Below, piece by piece: positions 43,135 to 53,158 of a stretch of 64,000 nucleotides of DNA. Position numbers and translations under genes: made by a program. How positions within the stretch are numbered: the first letter of the stretch is position 1; each line of letters begins with the position of its first letter. Source of the stretch: Paenibacillus terricola (lineage in GTDB: Bacteria > Bacillota > Bacilli > Paenibacillales > Paenibacillaceae); assembly GCF_014779765.1 (NCBI RefSeq), contig NZ_JACXZA010000011.1:41949-105948 (forward strand), given 5' to 3'. Below the pieces are notes generated by a model. That model ran no database searches and was not told where the DNA came from. It was given only the letters and a program-made list of their open reading frames with translations.

Positions 43135-43998
43135 ATGTTTGCAACTGTGAATGGAACCCGTTTGTACTTTGATGTTGAAGGATCCGGTTATGTGCCAGTG
43201 GGAAGCTCTATGGTGGCTCGTCCTGTTTTATTCGCCGTACACGGCGGTCCAGGAAGCGATCACTCGGACTTCAAGCCTTGGCTGACGCCGCTGACTGAAC
43301 ATATGCAAATCGTTTACTTAGACCTGCGCAGCAATGGCCAGTCGGAGAGAGTTGATCCGGCGACTTGTACACTAGAGCAATTAGCTGACGATATCGAAGC
43401 GATGCGGCTTTACTTGGGCTTCGATCGCATCCATCTACTTGGACACTCGTTCGGAGGAATGGTTGCGCAAGTGTACGCAAGCCGTTATCCGACTTCGCTG
43501 GAGAAGCTTCTACTTATCTGTACAGCTCCGAGCAAGGAATTCTATCCTGCGGCGCTTGAGATCGCTAGCCGTATCGCAACGCCAGAACAGCTTCGAGTTA
43601 TTCCTGAGCTGTTCGAGGGACGAGTTGAGAATGAGGAGCAGCTCATTGCATGGTGGGACATCAACTTCCCGCTGTATTTCCACGTGAAAGATGAACAGCT
43701 AATGATGGAAACCGGCAATCGTCCAATTGGATCGCTTGAGGTTGCTAACTATACGTTCAAACATTTCATCCCACAATATGATGTGCGGCCGCAGCTTCTA
43801 GCATTCCCAATGCCTGTGCTCATTGTCGCTGCCCGCTATGATTGGATTACACCTGTGTCTCAATCGGAGGAAATGCACCAGTTGATTCCGCAATCGGAAC
43901 TAATTGTGTTCGAGGAGAGCGGACATATGCCGTTTATTGAAGAGCATGATGCTTTCATTCGTAAAGTGTCCGAATTTGTTGTTGGAGAGGGTGCTTAA
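43135..43998 (+). CDS. Alpha/beta hydrolase (proline iminopeptidase-like)
   Basis: This 287-aa cytoplasmic hydrolase has HGGPGSDHSDF as the oxyanion loop and GHSFGG with the nucleophile Ser105. Asp236 (AARYDWITP) and His264 (EESGHMPFIEE) complete the triad. The HGGPG form is characteristic of proline iminopeptidases. A DUF1684 gene starts 3 nt after the stop, and a peptide transporter operon lies just beyond, which supports a peptide-related substrate. That role is inferred. Confidence 0.88.
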   Translation: MFATVNGTRLYFDVEGSGYVPVGSSMVARPVLFAVHGGPGSDHSDFKPWLTPLTEHMQIVYLDLRSNGQSERVDPATCTLEQLADDIEAMRLYLGFDRIHLLGHSFGGMVAQVYASRYPTSLEKLLLICTAPSKEFYPAALEIASRIATPEQLRVIPELFEGRVENEEQLIAWWDINFPLYFHVKDEQLMMETGNRPIGSLEVANYTFKHFIPQYDVRPQLLAFPMPVLIVAARYDWITPVSQSEEMHQLIPQSELIVFEESGHMPFIEEHDAFIRKVSEFVVGEGA

Positions 43999-44000
43999 CG

Positions 44001-44774
44001 ATGATGCCGCTAGAGGAATGGAGAGCCTATCGCCATCAATCGGTCATTGGTCCCCAAGGTGATCTGGCATTGATTCTTCTCCAGAATATCCAAGAACCAA
44101 CACGTATCGATGGCATACCGGGCCTATGGGCTCCTCGTACATCGGCGTCAAACGGTCTCTTATTGACTGCGTCAATCTCGGATGGTATTACCGTAGATGG
44201 CCGACCCGTCGAAGGGACAGTCACGCTGGAGTCGGATGTTTCTGTCGTACAGTTCTCGGATACGCTGAGTGCTATGGCGACCGAACAGCCTGGATCTGAG
44301 CATTTGCTGGCCGTGTGGGATATACAAATCGAACCGGTGCAAAGCTTCGATTCGATCTCGACCTACCCGTACGACCCTCAATGGATTATCGAAGGAACCT
44401 ATGTTGCAGGCGAGCAAGGTCAGACGGCTTCCTTTGCTCATATTGCCGATCAAGAGGGCAGCCTTCGTCATCATCAGTCACCGGGTGAGATCCAGTTCGA
44501 AGTAGATGGCGTCCCTTGCCGAATGACCCCTTTCGCATCGGGTGAATCGCTCATCATCATCTTCGGTGACCTGACGAATGGTCAAGAAACGTATGGACTG
44601 GGGCGTATGCTGCTCGTTACCGTAAATACCGACGGGACTGCTGTCCTTGATTTCAATCGGGCATTCCTGCCGTCCTGTGCCTTCTCGCATCATTTCAACT
44701 GCCCGATTCCGCCGCGGCAGAATCGACTGCCCTTCGAAGTTAAGGCAGGGGAAAAGCAGGTTGTCCATCGTTAA
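44001..44774 (+). CDS. DUF1684 family protein
   Basis: This 257-aa protein ends with the family hallmark LDFNRAFLPSCAFSHHFNCP and PPRQNRLPFEVKAGEK, which defines DUF1684. Earlier parts (WRAYRHQSVIGPQGDLALI, YPYDPQWIIEGTY) also fit. The family has no established reaction. It follows the hydrolase gene with a 2-nt gap, implying translational coupling, and ends in a terminator before the transporter operon. Confidence 0.85.
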   Translation: MMPLEEWRAYRHQSVIGPQGDLALILLQNIQEPTRIDGIPGLWAPRTSASNGLLLTASISDGITVDGRPVEGTVTLESDVSVVQFSDTLSAMATEQPGSEHLLAVWDIQIEPVQSFDSISTYPYDPQWIIEGTYVAGEQGQTASFAHIADQEGSLRHHQSPGEIQFEVDGVPCRMTPFASGESLIIIFGDLTNGQETYGLGRMLLVTVNTDGTAVLDFNRAFLPSCAFSHHFNCPIPPRQNRLPFEVKAGEKQVVHR

Positions 44775-44803
44775 GTTCGTCTCGTTGAATCCATAATAGA
44801 TGT

Positions 44804-44834
44804 GACGGGAGAATGTCACCCGTCCTCTTTTTTT
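44804..44834 (+). terminator. Terminator between DUF1684 gene and oppA
   Basis: GACGGG (44804-44809) pairs with CCCGTC (44819-44824), then CTCTTTTTTT. Confidence 0.65.
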
Positions 44835-44863
44835 GACATATATTCGACAAATTTCGATGCATA

Positions 44864-44892
44864 TTGACAAATCCTCAAAAACATTCGATACT
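44864..44892 (+). promoter_or_regulatory. Sigma-A promoter of the opp operon
   Basis: A perfect TTGACA and GATACT are spaced by exactly 17 nt. Confidence 0.65.
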
Positions 44893-44942
44893 CAGATAAA
44901 GCCAATAAGAATAATAGGAATAAAAAGAGGGGTTATATAATC

Positions 44943-46577
44943 ATGATTACTAGAAAAGGTATGAAGATGTCGTTAATGCTATTGCTTGCTGCTCTCTTAG
45001 TCACGTTGACGGCTTGCAGCGGCAGCGACGCCAATAGCAATAACGCAGGAACGGACAGCACGTCTGCAGCTAATGGCAAGAAGGTCGTCAATATCGGGGT
45101 CACGTATGCACCAAGCGGCATTAACCCGCTCGCCCCAGTAGGCTTGGTATCCACTTATGTTGCAGGACTGATGTTCCCGCCGCTTGTGGAACTCGATTCG
45201 GATCTGACGTACAAGCCAATGCTGGCGAATTCCATTGAGACGACGGATAACAAAACCTTTACGGTCAAACTGAACGAACAAGCCAAATGGACGGATGGAA
45301 CGCCTGTAACGGCTGACGATGTGATCTTTACGCTTAAGCTGATGACGAACGCTGCTGTAGCTTCCAATTACGCTTATATATTCGCAACTATTGAAGGTAT
45401 TGACGATTCTGGTTATTTGCCAGAAGGGACGGCCGATATCGCTGGCGTGAAGAAGGTAGACGAGCATACGCTTACGTTCACGACTAAAGCACCAACAACG
45501 CTTAACATCTTTAAAGATACGATCGGAAGAAACCTGATGACGCTGCCGCAATCCGCACTGAAGGATATTGCGCCTGCAGACATTAATAAGAGCGATTTCA
45601 TGCAGAAGCCGACAGTGACGAGCGGTCCGTTCAAGCTGACAAGCATCGATCGCGATCACTACGTCACGATGGAAGCGAACAAGGATTACTTCAAGGGCGC
45701 TCCTAAGCTGGAACAATTGAACTTCAAAGTGCTGCAAGGCTCGGCAATCTCCACTCAGCTTCAGAGCGGTGAGATTGATATGAACATTCCTTCTGCCGGC
45801 GTTATCCCAATCAACGACTATGAGAAGGTCAAAGGTCTCAACAGCGTAACGACGGTGGATGGACCGCCGATTGCAACGCAATTCATGTACATCAACGAGA
45901 AAGTTGTGCCGGATGCGAAGCAGAGACAAGCGATTTCCTATGCCATGAACCGTGGTCAAATCGTAGATAAACTGCTGAAGGGGGCTGGCGAGGTTGTAGA
46001 TGGTTATTTCACAAGCTACAGCCCATACCGTGACGAGACTGTACAGCCGGTTGCGTACGATCCAGAGAAAGCGAAGAGCCTTCTGCAAGAATCGGGCTGG
46101 AAATCGGGCAAGACGTTGACGCTGTCGGTTCTTTCCGGTGACGCGACGCTCGAGCAAGCATCCAATATTATTGCGGAGAACCTGAACGCAGTAGGCATCC
46201 CTGTCAAAATTCAAATGTTGGACCTCGCAACGCTGATCGACAAGTTGGTGAAGATGGATTACGACTTGGGCATTCTGACGGTATCCTTGACGCCGATCAA
46301 TCCGCTGCCGGACATCGCTTACTTCTTGAATGAAGGCAATCCGAGCGGATACAAGAATGCAGAGGTTGAACAAATTCTCGCTTCCTTGGGCGCCGAGACG
46401 GACGAAGCGAAGATCACATCGGATTACGCGAAGCTGCAGCAAATCATTGCACAAGATGTTCCGATGCCATCCATTTATGCAACGAAAGCGCTGGGTGCTG
46501 TGAACAATCGAGTAACAGGCGCTTCGCCGAAAGACTTCGGTATGTTCATTAACGTGAATGAGTGGGATGTTAAATAA
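44943..46577 (+). CDS. oppA: Peptide ABC transporter substrate-binding lipoprotein
   Basis: This 544-aa SBP_bac_5 family protein has a lipoprotein signal (LLAALLVTLTACSGSD). Typical features are TYKPMLANSIETTDNKTF, WTDGTPVTADDVIFTLKL and GPFKLTSIDRDHYVTMEANK. It captures oligopeptides or nickel/dipeptides outside the cell and passes them to the permease below. It is first in an A-D-F-B-C gene order, all on one strand. Confidence 0.92.
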   Translation: MITRKGMKMSLMLLLAALLVTLTACSGSDANSNNAGTDSTSAANGKKVVNIGVTYAPSGINPLAPVGLVSTYVAGLMFPPLVELDSDLTYKPMLANSIETTDNKTFTVKLNEQAKWTDGTPVTADDVIFTLKLMTNAAVASNYAYIFATIEGIDDSGYLPEGTADIAGVKKVDEHTLTFTTKAPTTLNIFKDTIGRNLMTLPQSALKDIAPADINKSDFMQKPTVTSGPFKLTSIDRDHYVTMEANKDYFKGAPKLEQLNFKVLQGSAISTQLQSGEIDMNIPSAGVIPINDYEKVKGLNSVTTVDGPPIATQFMYINEKVVPDAKQRQAISYAMNRGQIVDKLLKGAGEVVDGYFTSYSPYRDETVQPVAYDPEKAKSLLQESGWKSGKTLTLSVLSGDATLEQASNIIAENLNAVGIPVKIQMLDLATLIDKLVKMDYDLGILTVSLTPINPLPDIAYFLNEGNPSGYKNAEVEQILASLGAETDEAKITSDYAKLQQIIAQDVPMPSIYATKALGAVNNRVTGASPKDFGMFINVNEWDVK

Positions 46578-46621
46578 ACTTTCGTCAAGTCAACGAATCC
46601 GTCAGTAAGGGGGTAGTCACA

Positions 46622-47632
46622 ATAGAGAACGTTCTAGACGTCAATCAATTACGGACGGTATTCGAGACGGACCGAGGGCAAGTCGTTAGCGTAGACGATG
46701 TGAGCTTCTCGCTGAAGGCCGGGGAAGTATTGGCTATCGTTGGAGAATCCGGCTGTGGCAAAAGCGTTACGGCATTATCCATCATGCGGCTGTTAGGCAA
46801 GAACAGCCGCATCGATCATGGCAACATCGTTCTGGACGGCACCAATCTGCTGGAACTGAATGAGAAGCAAATGCAGGAGATCCGAGGCAATCGGATCTCT
46901 ATGATTTTTCAAGAGCCGATGACTTCGCTCAATCCAGTCTTCACGATCGGATACCAGATGATTGAAGCGATTCAGCTTCATACCGATCAAGATAAGAAGC
47001 AAGCTAGCGCGAGCGCGATCGAGATGCTCAAGAAGGTCGGCCTGCCGCGGCCTGAACGAATTATGAAGGACTATCCGTTCGCCTTGTCAGGCGGTATGAG
47101 ACAACGCGTCATGATTGCAATGGCGCTCGCATGCAAACCGAAGGTGCTTATCGCGGACGAGCCGACGACGGCACTGGATGTTACTGTCCAGGCGCAGATC
47201 ATCAGGCTGATGAAGGAGCTGTGCGCGGAAGTGGGTACGGCGATTATCCTCATTACACATGATCTAGGCGTTGTTGCCGAAATCGCCGATCGCGTACTCG
47301 TTATGTATGCGGGGCAAGTGGTCGAGGAGACGGACGTCTTCACGTTGTTTGATCGTCCAGGCCATCCCTACACACAAGGTCTGCTAAGGTCCGTTCTCCA
47401 TCTGGATGCGGACAAAGACGCAAGGTTAGTATCGATTCCCGGGTCCGTTCCGACGATGTACCAGTCGCTGAAGGGATGCCGGTTCCATAATCGCTGCTCA
47501 TATGCAACAGAACACTGTCTCAGCCATCCGCCGACGCTTGAAGCGACGCAGCAGGGTCATTGGACTCGCTGCTGGGAAGTAGAAGCAGCCGCAAGCAGCG
47601 AGCGACAATCGGGAGGGGGAGTAAGCTCATGA
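46622..47632 (+). CDS. oppD: Peptide ABC transporter ATPase (OppD/DppD), apparent AUA start
   Basis: The 336-aa ATPase has Walker A (GESGCGKS), signature (LSGGMRQRV), Walker B ([12 protein letters not shown]) and the C-terminal oligopeptide-transporter Cys motif ([15 protein letters not shown]). The reading frame from an upstream TAA (46571) has no ATG, GTG, TTG, CTG, ATT or ATC before the GTG at 46700. Starting there would delete the first two beta strands ([20 protein letters not shown]). AAGGGGG at 46607-46613 lies 8 nt before ATA at 46622, the position homologues predict. A sequencing error in the start codon is the alternative. Confidence 0.88.
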   Translation: MENVLDVNQLRTVFETDRGQVVSVDDVSFSLKAGEVLAIVGESGCGKSVTALSIMRLLGKNSRIDHGNIVLDGTNLLELNEKQMQEIRGNRISMIFQEPMTSLNPVFTIGYQMIEAIQLHTDQDKKQASASAIEMLKKVGLPRPERIMKDYPFALSGGMRQRVMIAMALACKPKVLIADEPTTALDVTVQAQIIRLMKELCAEVGTAIILITHDLGVVAEIADRVLVMYAGQVVEETDVFTLFDRPGHPYTQGLLRSVLHLDADKDARLVSIPGSVPTMYQSLKGCRFHNRCSYATEHCLSHPPTLEATQQGHWTRCWEVEAAASSERQSGGGVSS

Positions 47633-48624
47633 ATAATTACGAGGCTGCCAGCAGTTCCCCAGCCCCGCTGCTCGTCTTGGATGGACTGAAGAAGCATTAT
47701 CCGATTCGCCGAGGTCTGTTGAACCGCTCGGTTAACAGCATTAAAGCAGTAGATGGCGTCGACCTAACGATTCTGCCAGGAGAAACCCTCGGCTTGGTTG
47801 GAGAGTCCGGCTGCGGTAAGTCGACTATTGGGCGTTCCATCGTCGGGCTTGAGAAGCCGACGGAGGGGCGGATTCTGTTCGAAGGAACGGAAATCTCCTC
47901 CTTGTCTAATCGGGAGATGACCGATTTTCGATCGAAATTGCAAATTGTGTTCCAAGATCCGTATTCATCGTTGAACCCTCGCAAGTCGATTGAAGATCTG
48001 CTCGCTGAACCTTTGTTGGTGCATCGTATTGTACCGAAGAATGAAGTCTCATCGGAAGTCGACCGACTGCTTGAAATCGTAGGGCTTCCAACAACGAGCA
48101 AGCATCGTTATCCTCATGAATTCTCAGGTGGGCAGCGGCAGCGGGTTGGCATTGCCCGTGCTTTATCGCTGCGTCCGAAGCTGATCGTGTGCGATGAACC
48201 GGTGTCGGCACTGGATGTATCCATTCAAGCGCAGGTGATGAACCTGCTCAAGGATCTGCAGCAAGAGTTAAATCTGACGTACTTGTTTATTGCCCACGGT
48301 CTGGGCGCTGTCAAATATATGAGCGATCGAATCGCGGTCATGTATTTAGGCAAAATTGTAGAGATCGGCACGGCGGAGGAGTTATTCCGTAATCCCAAGC
48401 ATCCGTATACGAAGGCGCTGCTGGATGCATTCCCGATTGCGAATCCGCGGCTTCGGCTCAATGCGCGAACTGTGCTCCAGGACGATGCGATCAATGCGAA
48501 CCCTTCGTCCCACGGCTGCCGGTTCTATTCACGCTGTCCGGTGGCAACAGCGCAGTGTCGTGAACAAGAGCCCGAGCTGATTGGCGATGGCGACCATGCA
48601 TCCGCTTGTTTTTTCTCCAATTGA
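47629..48624 (+). CDS. oppF: Peptide ABC transporter ATPase (OppF/DppF)
   Basis: This 331-aa ATPase has Walker A (GESGCGKST), signature ([15 protein letters not shown]), Walker B ([12 protein letters not shown]) and a C-terminal Cys cluster ([15 protein letters not shown]). Its ATG overlaps the oppD stop (ATGA) with GGGAGGGGGA upstream. It couples ATP hydrolysis to peptide import with OppD. The H-loop reads [11 protein letters not shown], where most relatives have HDL; the histidine is retained. Confidence 0.93.
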   Translation: MNNYEAASSSPAPLLVLDGLKKHYPIRRGLLNRSVNSIKAVDGVDLTILPGETLGLVGESGCGKSTIGRSIVGLEKPTEGRILFEGTEISSLSNREMTDFRSKLQIVFQDPYSSLNPRKSIEDLLAEPLLVHRIVPKNEVSSEVDRLLEIVGLPTTSKHRYPHEFSGGQRQRVGIARALSLRPKLIVCDEPVSALDVSIQAQVMNLLKDLQQELNLTYLFIAHGLGAVKYMSDRIAVMYLGKIVEIGTAEELFRNPKHPYTKALLDAFPIANPRLRLNARTVLQDDAINANPSSHGCRFYSRCPVATAQCREQEPELIGDGDHASACFFSN

Positions 48625-48645
48625 TGAAGATCCGGGGTGTTAGCT

Positions 48646-49620
48646 GTGCTTAATTATGTAATACGACGGATCCTGATTGCCATTCCGGTTCTGTTCGGGG
48701 TAACGATCATCAACTTTATCATTATGAGAATGGCGCCAGGCAGTCCTATCGATATGCTCGTCAGTCCGAAGCTTCCTGCCGCGGCGATTGAAGCGAAGAA
48801 GGTAGAGCTTGGGCTGAACTCGCCCGTATACGTCCAATATTATCATTGGCTGAAGAACCTCGTACTCCACGGGGATCTGGGCTATTCCATGATTACGTAT
48901 GAGTCCGTAACGAAGATGATATGGAGCCATATGGGGCCTACTGTGCTGCTTATGGGGACTTCGCTCATTCTCGGCGTTGCGATTGCCATTCCGCTAGGCG
49001 TTCTAAGTGCGACGAGACAATATTCCAAGCTCGATTACACAGCAATGACGGGTTCATTCTTGGGAATATCGGTTCCTAGCTTCTTCTTGGGCCTTGGACT
49101 CATCTATATATTCTCTCTTCAGCTGCATTGGCTTCCTTCCAGCGGTATGACGGTGTTAGGCGGCAGCGGAGGAGTGGTAGATGTATTGCGGCATATGATC
49201 CTGCCTGTTATCGTTCTGACAGCTAGCGTTGCGGGACGAAACGTACGTTACGTACGATCGAGCATGCTGGAGATTATGGGGCAGGAGTATCTGCGAACAG
49301 CACGTGCCAAGGGATTAAGAGAATTTCTTGTTGTTAACCGCCATGCGATGCGCAATGCTCTTATTCCGATTGTAACGGTGCTGGGCATGGAGATTCCGAT
49401 TCTGTTCGGAGGTGCAGTTGTCATTGAACAGATTTTCTCCTGGCCGGGTATCGGGCAATTAACACTGTCCTCGATTATGAGCCGTGATTATTCCACAATT
49501 ATGGGACTAAATTTGGTAGCGGCTTTCGTCGTTATTCTTGCTAACTTGCTGACAGACGTTCTATATGCCTTGGTCGATCCTAGAATCAAATACAGCTATC
49601 AAGGAGCGGCCAAATCATGA
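48646..49620 (+). CDS. oppB: Peptide ABC transporter permease (OppB/DppB)
   Basis: This 324-aa permease has six helices. It opens with VLNYVIRRILIAIPVLFGVT and carries the EAA-loop region EYLRTARAKGLREF-VVNRHAMRNALIP that docks on the ATPases. GTG at 48646 is chosen after GGGGTG; another GTG at 48637 is possible. It overlaps oppC by 4 nt. Confidence 0.92.
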   Translation: MLNYVIRRILIAIPVLFGVTIINFIIMRMAPGSPIDMLVSPKLPAAAIEAKKVELGLNSPVYVQYYHWLKNLVLHGDLGYSMITYESVTKMIWSHMGPTVLLMGTSLILGVAIAIPLGVLSATRQYSKLDYTAMTGSFLGISVPSFFLGLGLIYIFSLQLHWLPSSGMTVLGGSGGVVDVLRHMILPVIVLTASVAGRNVRYVRSSMLEIMGQEYLRTARAKGLREFLVVNRHAMRNALIPIVTVLGMEIPILFGGAVVIEQIFSWPGIGQLTLSSIMSRDYSTIMGLNLVAAFVVILANLLTDVLYALVDPRIKYSYQGAAKS

Positions 49621-50537
49621 ATCTATTCAAACGGTATTTCATTCGGCGATCGGAACCGGCAGTTGGCACCGATCTGGTATGGACCGAACGAGATGGCAGC
49701 TCCAAGGGTATGTTCTTCATCCGCTTCAAGCGCCATAAACTTGCGGTAGCGGGGGTCTTCGCGCTATGTGTCATTGCACTGTGCGCGGTGCTGGCCCCAT
49801 TCATAACGGCCTATGCGCCAACCACCGTAACCGATTCCTTCGGGGAGGGGCCTTCCTGGAAGCATCCGCTCGGGACAGACTTGGTCGGACGGGATATGCT
49901 CAGCCGTCTCATCTATGCGGCAAGAGTATCGCTAGCCGTCGGTATAGGTGCAGTGGCGATCTCTGCTGCAATCGGGACGGTTCTCGGACTGATCTCCGGT
50001 TATGTTGGCGGCTGGATTGACGGCATTATTATGCGAATTACAGACATCTTCATGTCGTTCCCTTACATCATGCTTATTCTGGTCGTGTCCAGCATTGTGG
50101 GACCAGGGCTGTTAAACATTATTCTGATCTTAGGCGTACTGGGCTGGCCAGGCGTTGCTCGTCTCGTTAGAGGTAACGTGTTGTCGATCAAGCAGATGGA
50201 TTATGTGAAAGCAAGCGTTGTGCTTGGATTCCGAATGCCGCGAATTCTGTTCCAGCATATTCTTCCGAATACAGTAGCGCCAATTCTGATCTATGCGACT
50301 TCTGGTGTAGCGTTAGCCATTCTCGACGAAGCGGCACTGAGCTTCCTCGGATTGGGCGTTCAGCCGCCTACGCCAAGCTGGGGCAATATGCTGGCAAGCG
50401 CCCAATCGCTTACCGTTCTGCTCAGCCAATCTTGGTTATGGCTTCCGCCGGGTGTGCTCATCATTATTACGGTACTATCCATCAACTTCATTGGGGATGC
50501 GCTGCGGGATACGCTTGACCCTAAGAATAATAAATAG
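49617..50537 (+). CDS. oppC: Peptide ABC transporter permease (OppC/DppC)
   Basis: This 306-aa permease has the N-terminal OppC segment (RFKRHKLAVAGVFALCVIAL), the HPLGTDLVGRDMLSRLIYAA motif and the EAA loop (KQMDYVKASVVLGFRMPRI). ATGA overlap with oppB. It is the last gene of the transporter operon and is followed by a hairpin. Confidence 0.93.
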   Translation: MNLFKRYFIRRSEPAVGTDLVWTERDGSSKGMFFIRFKRHKLAVAGVFALCVIALCAVLAPFITAYAPTTVTDSFGEGPSWKHPLGTDLVGRDMLSRLIYAARVSLAVGIGAVAISAAIGTVLGLISGYVGGWIDGIIMRITDIFMSFPYIMLILVVSSIVGPGLLNIILILGVLGWPGVARLVRGNVLSIKQMDYVKASVVLGFRMPRILFQHILPNTVAPILIYATSGVALAILDEAALSFLGLGVQPPTPSWGNMLASAQSLTVLLSQSWLWLPPGVLIIITVLSINFIGDALRDTLDPKNNK

Positions 50538-50560
50538 CGCCAAGTGAGTTGCGCCAACAA

Positions 50561-50589
50561 AGAAGCCCTGTCCAATGGACAGGGCTTCT
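50561..50589. terminator. Shared hairpin between convergent oppC and the stalk-protein gene
   Basis: Perfect 13-bp arms AGAAGCCCTGTCC and GGACAGGGCTTCT around AAT. The T-rich tail is better on the minus strand. Confidence 0.75.
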
Positions 50590-50604
50590 GGTATTTACTC
50601 ATGT

Positions 50605-51276
50605 TCACTTGTAATAGGAAGTCGTCAGAGGAACGAACATGCTGCCGCCATCCTCCACATCTGCGTATATAAACAGTTCATCTACACCGCTAATATTGAT
50701 CTCGAATGTTTTCAATCCTTCGCTAACGGCAATCGTGTCGATTTTGAGCTTGCTATCGTCCCGATCATCCTGAACGAAGAATCTCTCGATATCCTTGCCA
50801 ATAGCGGCTACTTGGAGGTACAGCTTCTGGTATTTGCCCTTCGGATAAAGGATAAAGCTGCTGGATCGATTGCCGCTCAAATTGTTGAAGAATACATCTT
50901 TGTAGTCCTTGCCATTGTAGCTCGTTAACTGAGGATCCTTCGTGTGCTGATCGCCGGTAAAACCGTCGGCAATCGGGATGCCATCGATCTTCTCGCCGAG
51001 CAGAACCGTATTGTTCTTGCCGTCATATTCAATCGCAACGCCAAGCGCCTTGGAGATGGCCCGAACGGGGAGATAGGTACTTCCGTTGTAGGAAATTGGG
51101 GCTAGAACAGCGCCTTTGTCATTCTGAGGCTGAAACGGTTTTCCGTCCACCTTGAATTTCATCGAAGGATCCAAATATGCCTTGATCTGCTGAAGCTTCG
51201 TTCCTGCATACACGCCTGCGCTCGTACTTAGCAGCAGAATAGCTGCAGCTCCGGCTGCAATCCATTGTTTCTTCAT
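50605..51276 (-). CDS. Secreted stalk-domain protein (copper amine oxidase N-terminal-like)
   Basis: This 223-aa exported protein has a signal peptide (MKKQWIAAGAAAILLLSTSA, GVYAG). A stalk domain follows with the consensus YNGSTYLPVRAISKALGVAI and DGKNNTVLLGEKI. The last 100 residues (KDVFFNNLSGNRSSSFIL, KLYLQVAAIGKDIERF) resemble NPCBM-like sugar-binding folds found with stalk domains, though this is tentative. The ATG has AGGAAGTGACGG upstream. It is convergent with oppC. Confidence 0.8.
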   Translation of the reverse strand: MKKQWIAAGAAAILLLSTSAGVYAGTKLQQIKAYLDPSMKFKVDGKPFQPQNDKGAVLAPISYNGSTYLPVRAISKALGVAIEYDGKNNTVLLGEKIDGIPIADGFTGDQHTKDPQLTSYNGKDYKDVFFNNLSGNRSSSFILYPKGKYQKLYLQVAAIGKDIERFFVQDDRDDSKLKIDTIAVSEGLKTFEINISGVDELFIYADVEDGGSMFVPLTTSYYK

Positions 51277-51401
51277 ACCGTCACTTCCTCTCGATTAATG
51301 AATGTTTGATTTTGGAAAATATCAGTTTATATTGTACATAGAATCATGGAATTGTAATATGATTCCAAAGTCTTATTCCTGAAAATAGGGAGGTCTGTAT
51401 C

Positions 51402-52394
51402 GTGAGAATGAACAAGGACAGATTGGCATTGTTCGCAGACAATGCTGGAGAGATGAAGACGTCATTCAAGTGGCATCACGCGATGGTGAATCGACTAGCG
51501 GCACTGCTATATACCGTGGAAGATCGGACAGTAGATGTACCAGCGATTAGAGAAAATATAGATAGGATCAAGAAGAACACAGGCATCTTCTCTTCGTTCA
51601 GAGGCAGTGCGGTTGTTAGCTTCGCTTCGCAGTTATCGCTCTCCAGTGATCCTGATACACAACTAGCTCGTGCATTAGATGTATTGGAGCTGTTAAGAGG
51701 GCTGAAATTCAGATCCTCGCCTTACCTATCGGTTGCCGCTTACCAGATCGCCGCTCATGCGACGGTAGAGCAGTATGCAGATGTTACGGAGCGAGCGAGA
51801 TCCTTCTATACAGCGATGAAAGAGAACCACCCGTTTCTGACGGGACAGGATGATTATATTTTCACTGCGATGCTAGCACTCTCCGATATTGAGGTCACAG
51901 CAGGGACTGAGCGGATGGAGCAGTTGTACACCCTACTAAAGGCTGAGCTGCGTATTGGCAATGGATTGCAGGCATTATCTCAGGTGCTTGTCCTGGGAGA
52001 AGGAATGACAGACCCCGTATCCAGAGTATTGAGGCTGAAGGATGCTTTCCGTTCCAAGGGGATTAAGATGGACCGGTCCGATACGCTATCCTCGCTTGGT
52101 GTATTGACTTTGCTTCCTTGCGATGATGGGGACATCGTAGAAGATCTTGTGCAGACGTCTGAATGGCTGCGCATGCAGAAGGGTTTCAGCAGATGGTCGG
52201 TTACAGAGCCGGAGTTGTTGCTTTATAGCTCGGCCTTCGTTGCTTATCAGCATCTGCAAGAATCATCGGGCTCTGACATCGTCCCAATTACCGCGCTTAG
52301 CACGAGCCTTACGAACATCCTCATTGCACAGCAAGCGGCAATTACGGCGGCGGCGACGGCATCGGCGGTTGCTGCGTCTTCATCGTCCCATTAA
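51402..52394 (+). CDS. DUF4003 family protein
   Basis: This 330-aa, mostly helical cytoplasmic protein starts at a GTG 8 nt after GGGAGGT. The pattern matches DUF4003, a Firmicutes family without known function (DRIKKNTGIFSSFRGS, SPYLSVAAYQIAA, LGVLTLLPCDD). The C-terminus is an Ala/Thr-rich helix. It is monocistronic as far as can be seen. Confidence 0.8.
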   Translation: MRMNKDRLALFADNAGEMKTSFKWHHAMVNRLAALLYTVEDRTVDVPAIRENIDRIKKNTGIFSSFRGSAVVSFASQLSLSSDPDTQLARALDVLELLRGLKFRSSPYLSVAAYQIAAHATVEQYADVTERARSFYTAMKENHPFLTGQDDYIFTAMLALSDIEVTAGTERMEQLYTLLKAELRIGNGLQALSQVLVLGEGMTDPVSRVLRLKDAFRSKGIKMDRSDTLSSLGVLTLLPCDDGDIVEDLVQTSEWLRMQKGFSRWSVTEPELLLYSSAFVAYQHLQESSGSDIVPITALSTSLTNILIAQQAAITAAATASAVAASSSSH

Positions 52395-52438
52395 TGGCAT
52401 GAACGCGAGCTATCCCTCGCTGCAGAGTGTAGGCTATA

Positions 52439-53101
52439 ATGGTTGATATGTATATTCAACAAGGTGAACGAATCATTGAATTCCACGTGTCCTATGGACA
52501 GCGAAGCAAGTTATCGATCCATGTCGATCCGACGGGATTTGTTACGGTGAAGGCACCGAATGGTACCAGCGAAGAGCTGATTGTGCGCGCCGTACAGCAG
52601 TATGGACAGCAAATCGCGGCGCAACTTGATGCGATTGAGAGAGCTCGCGATGTATCTCATATCCGAGAGTATGAGGATCAAGGCAAGTTTCTTCATCTCG
52701 GCCGTTACTACAAGCTGGAAGAGCTGATTGATACGGGAGCGGCGAGCGAAGAGGAGCTTCGGCAGCGATTGAAGAAGTTTTATTTTGCCAGCTGCAAGAA
52801 GGTTGTCCAAGAGCGTGTTGCGGGCTATCAGCGACAGTTGAAGCTGGTGCCCAAATCGATCGAAATCGCCGAGTCCAGCACCAAATGGGGAAGCTGCAGC
52901 TCAAGCAAGCAGTTAATGTTTAATTATCGCCTTGCGATGGCGCCGGTCGATGTCATCGATTATGTCATTGTGCACGAGCTGTGCCATCTCAAGCATATGA
53001 ATCACGATCGTTCCTTCTGGCGGCTCATTGGGAGCATTATGCCCGACTATAAAGAGAAGGAAGCTTTCCTAGCTCGGTATGGGCAGGCGATGACGCTCTA
53101 G
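52439..53101 (+). CDS. YgjP/SprT-like zinc metal-dependent hydrolase (DUF45)
   Basis: This 220-aa protein has the zincin motif HELCHLKHMNHDRSFW, with two His and Glu ligands and a third His, preceded by SSTKWGSCSSSKQLMFNYRL, the conserved core of the YgjP/DUF45 family. Family members are predicted metalloproteases or hydrolases. The ATG at 52439 has only a weak ribosome-binding site; a second ATG four codons on is possible. Confidence 0.85.
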   Translation: MVDMYIQQGERIIEFHVSYGQRSKLSIHVDPTGFVTVKAPNGTSEELIVRAVQQYGQQIAAQLDAIERARDVSHIREYEDQGKFLHLGRYYKLEELIDTGAASEEELRQRLKKFYFASCKKVVQERVAGYQRQLKLVPKSIEIAESSTKWGSCSSSKQLMFNYRLAMAPVDVIDYVIVHELCHLKHMNHDRSFWRLIGSIMPDYKEKEAFLARYGQAMTL

Positions 53102-53158
53102 CTGCATGGTGTCAATAGAAGATGATGTCGTCACTTTTGTTTGATAGGAGAAGAGAAT

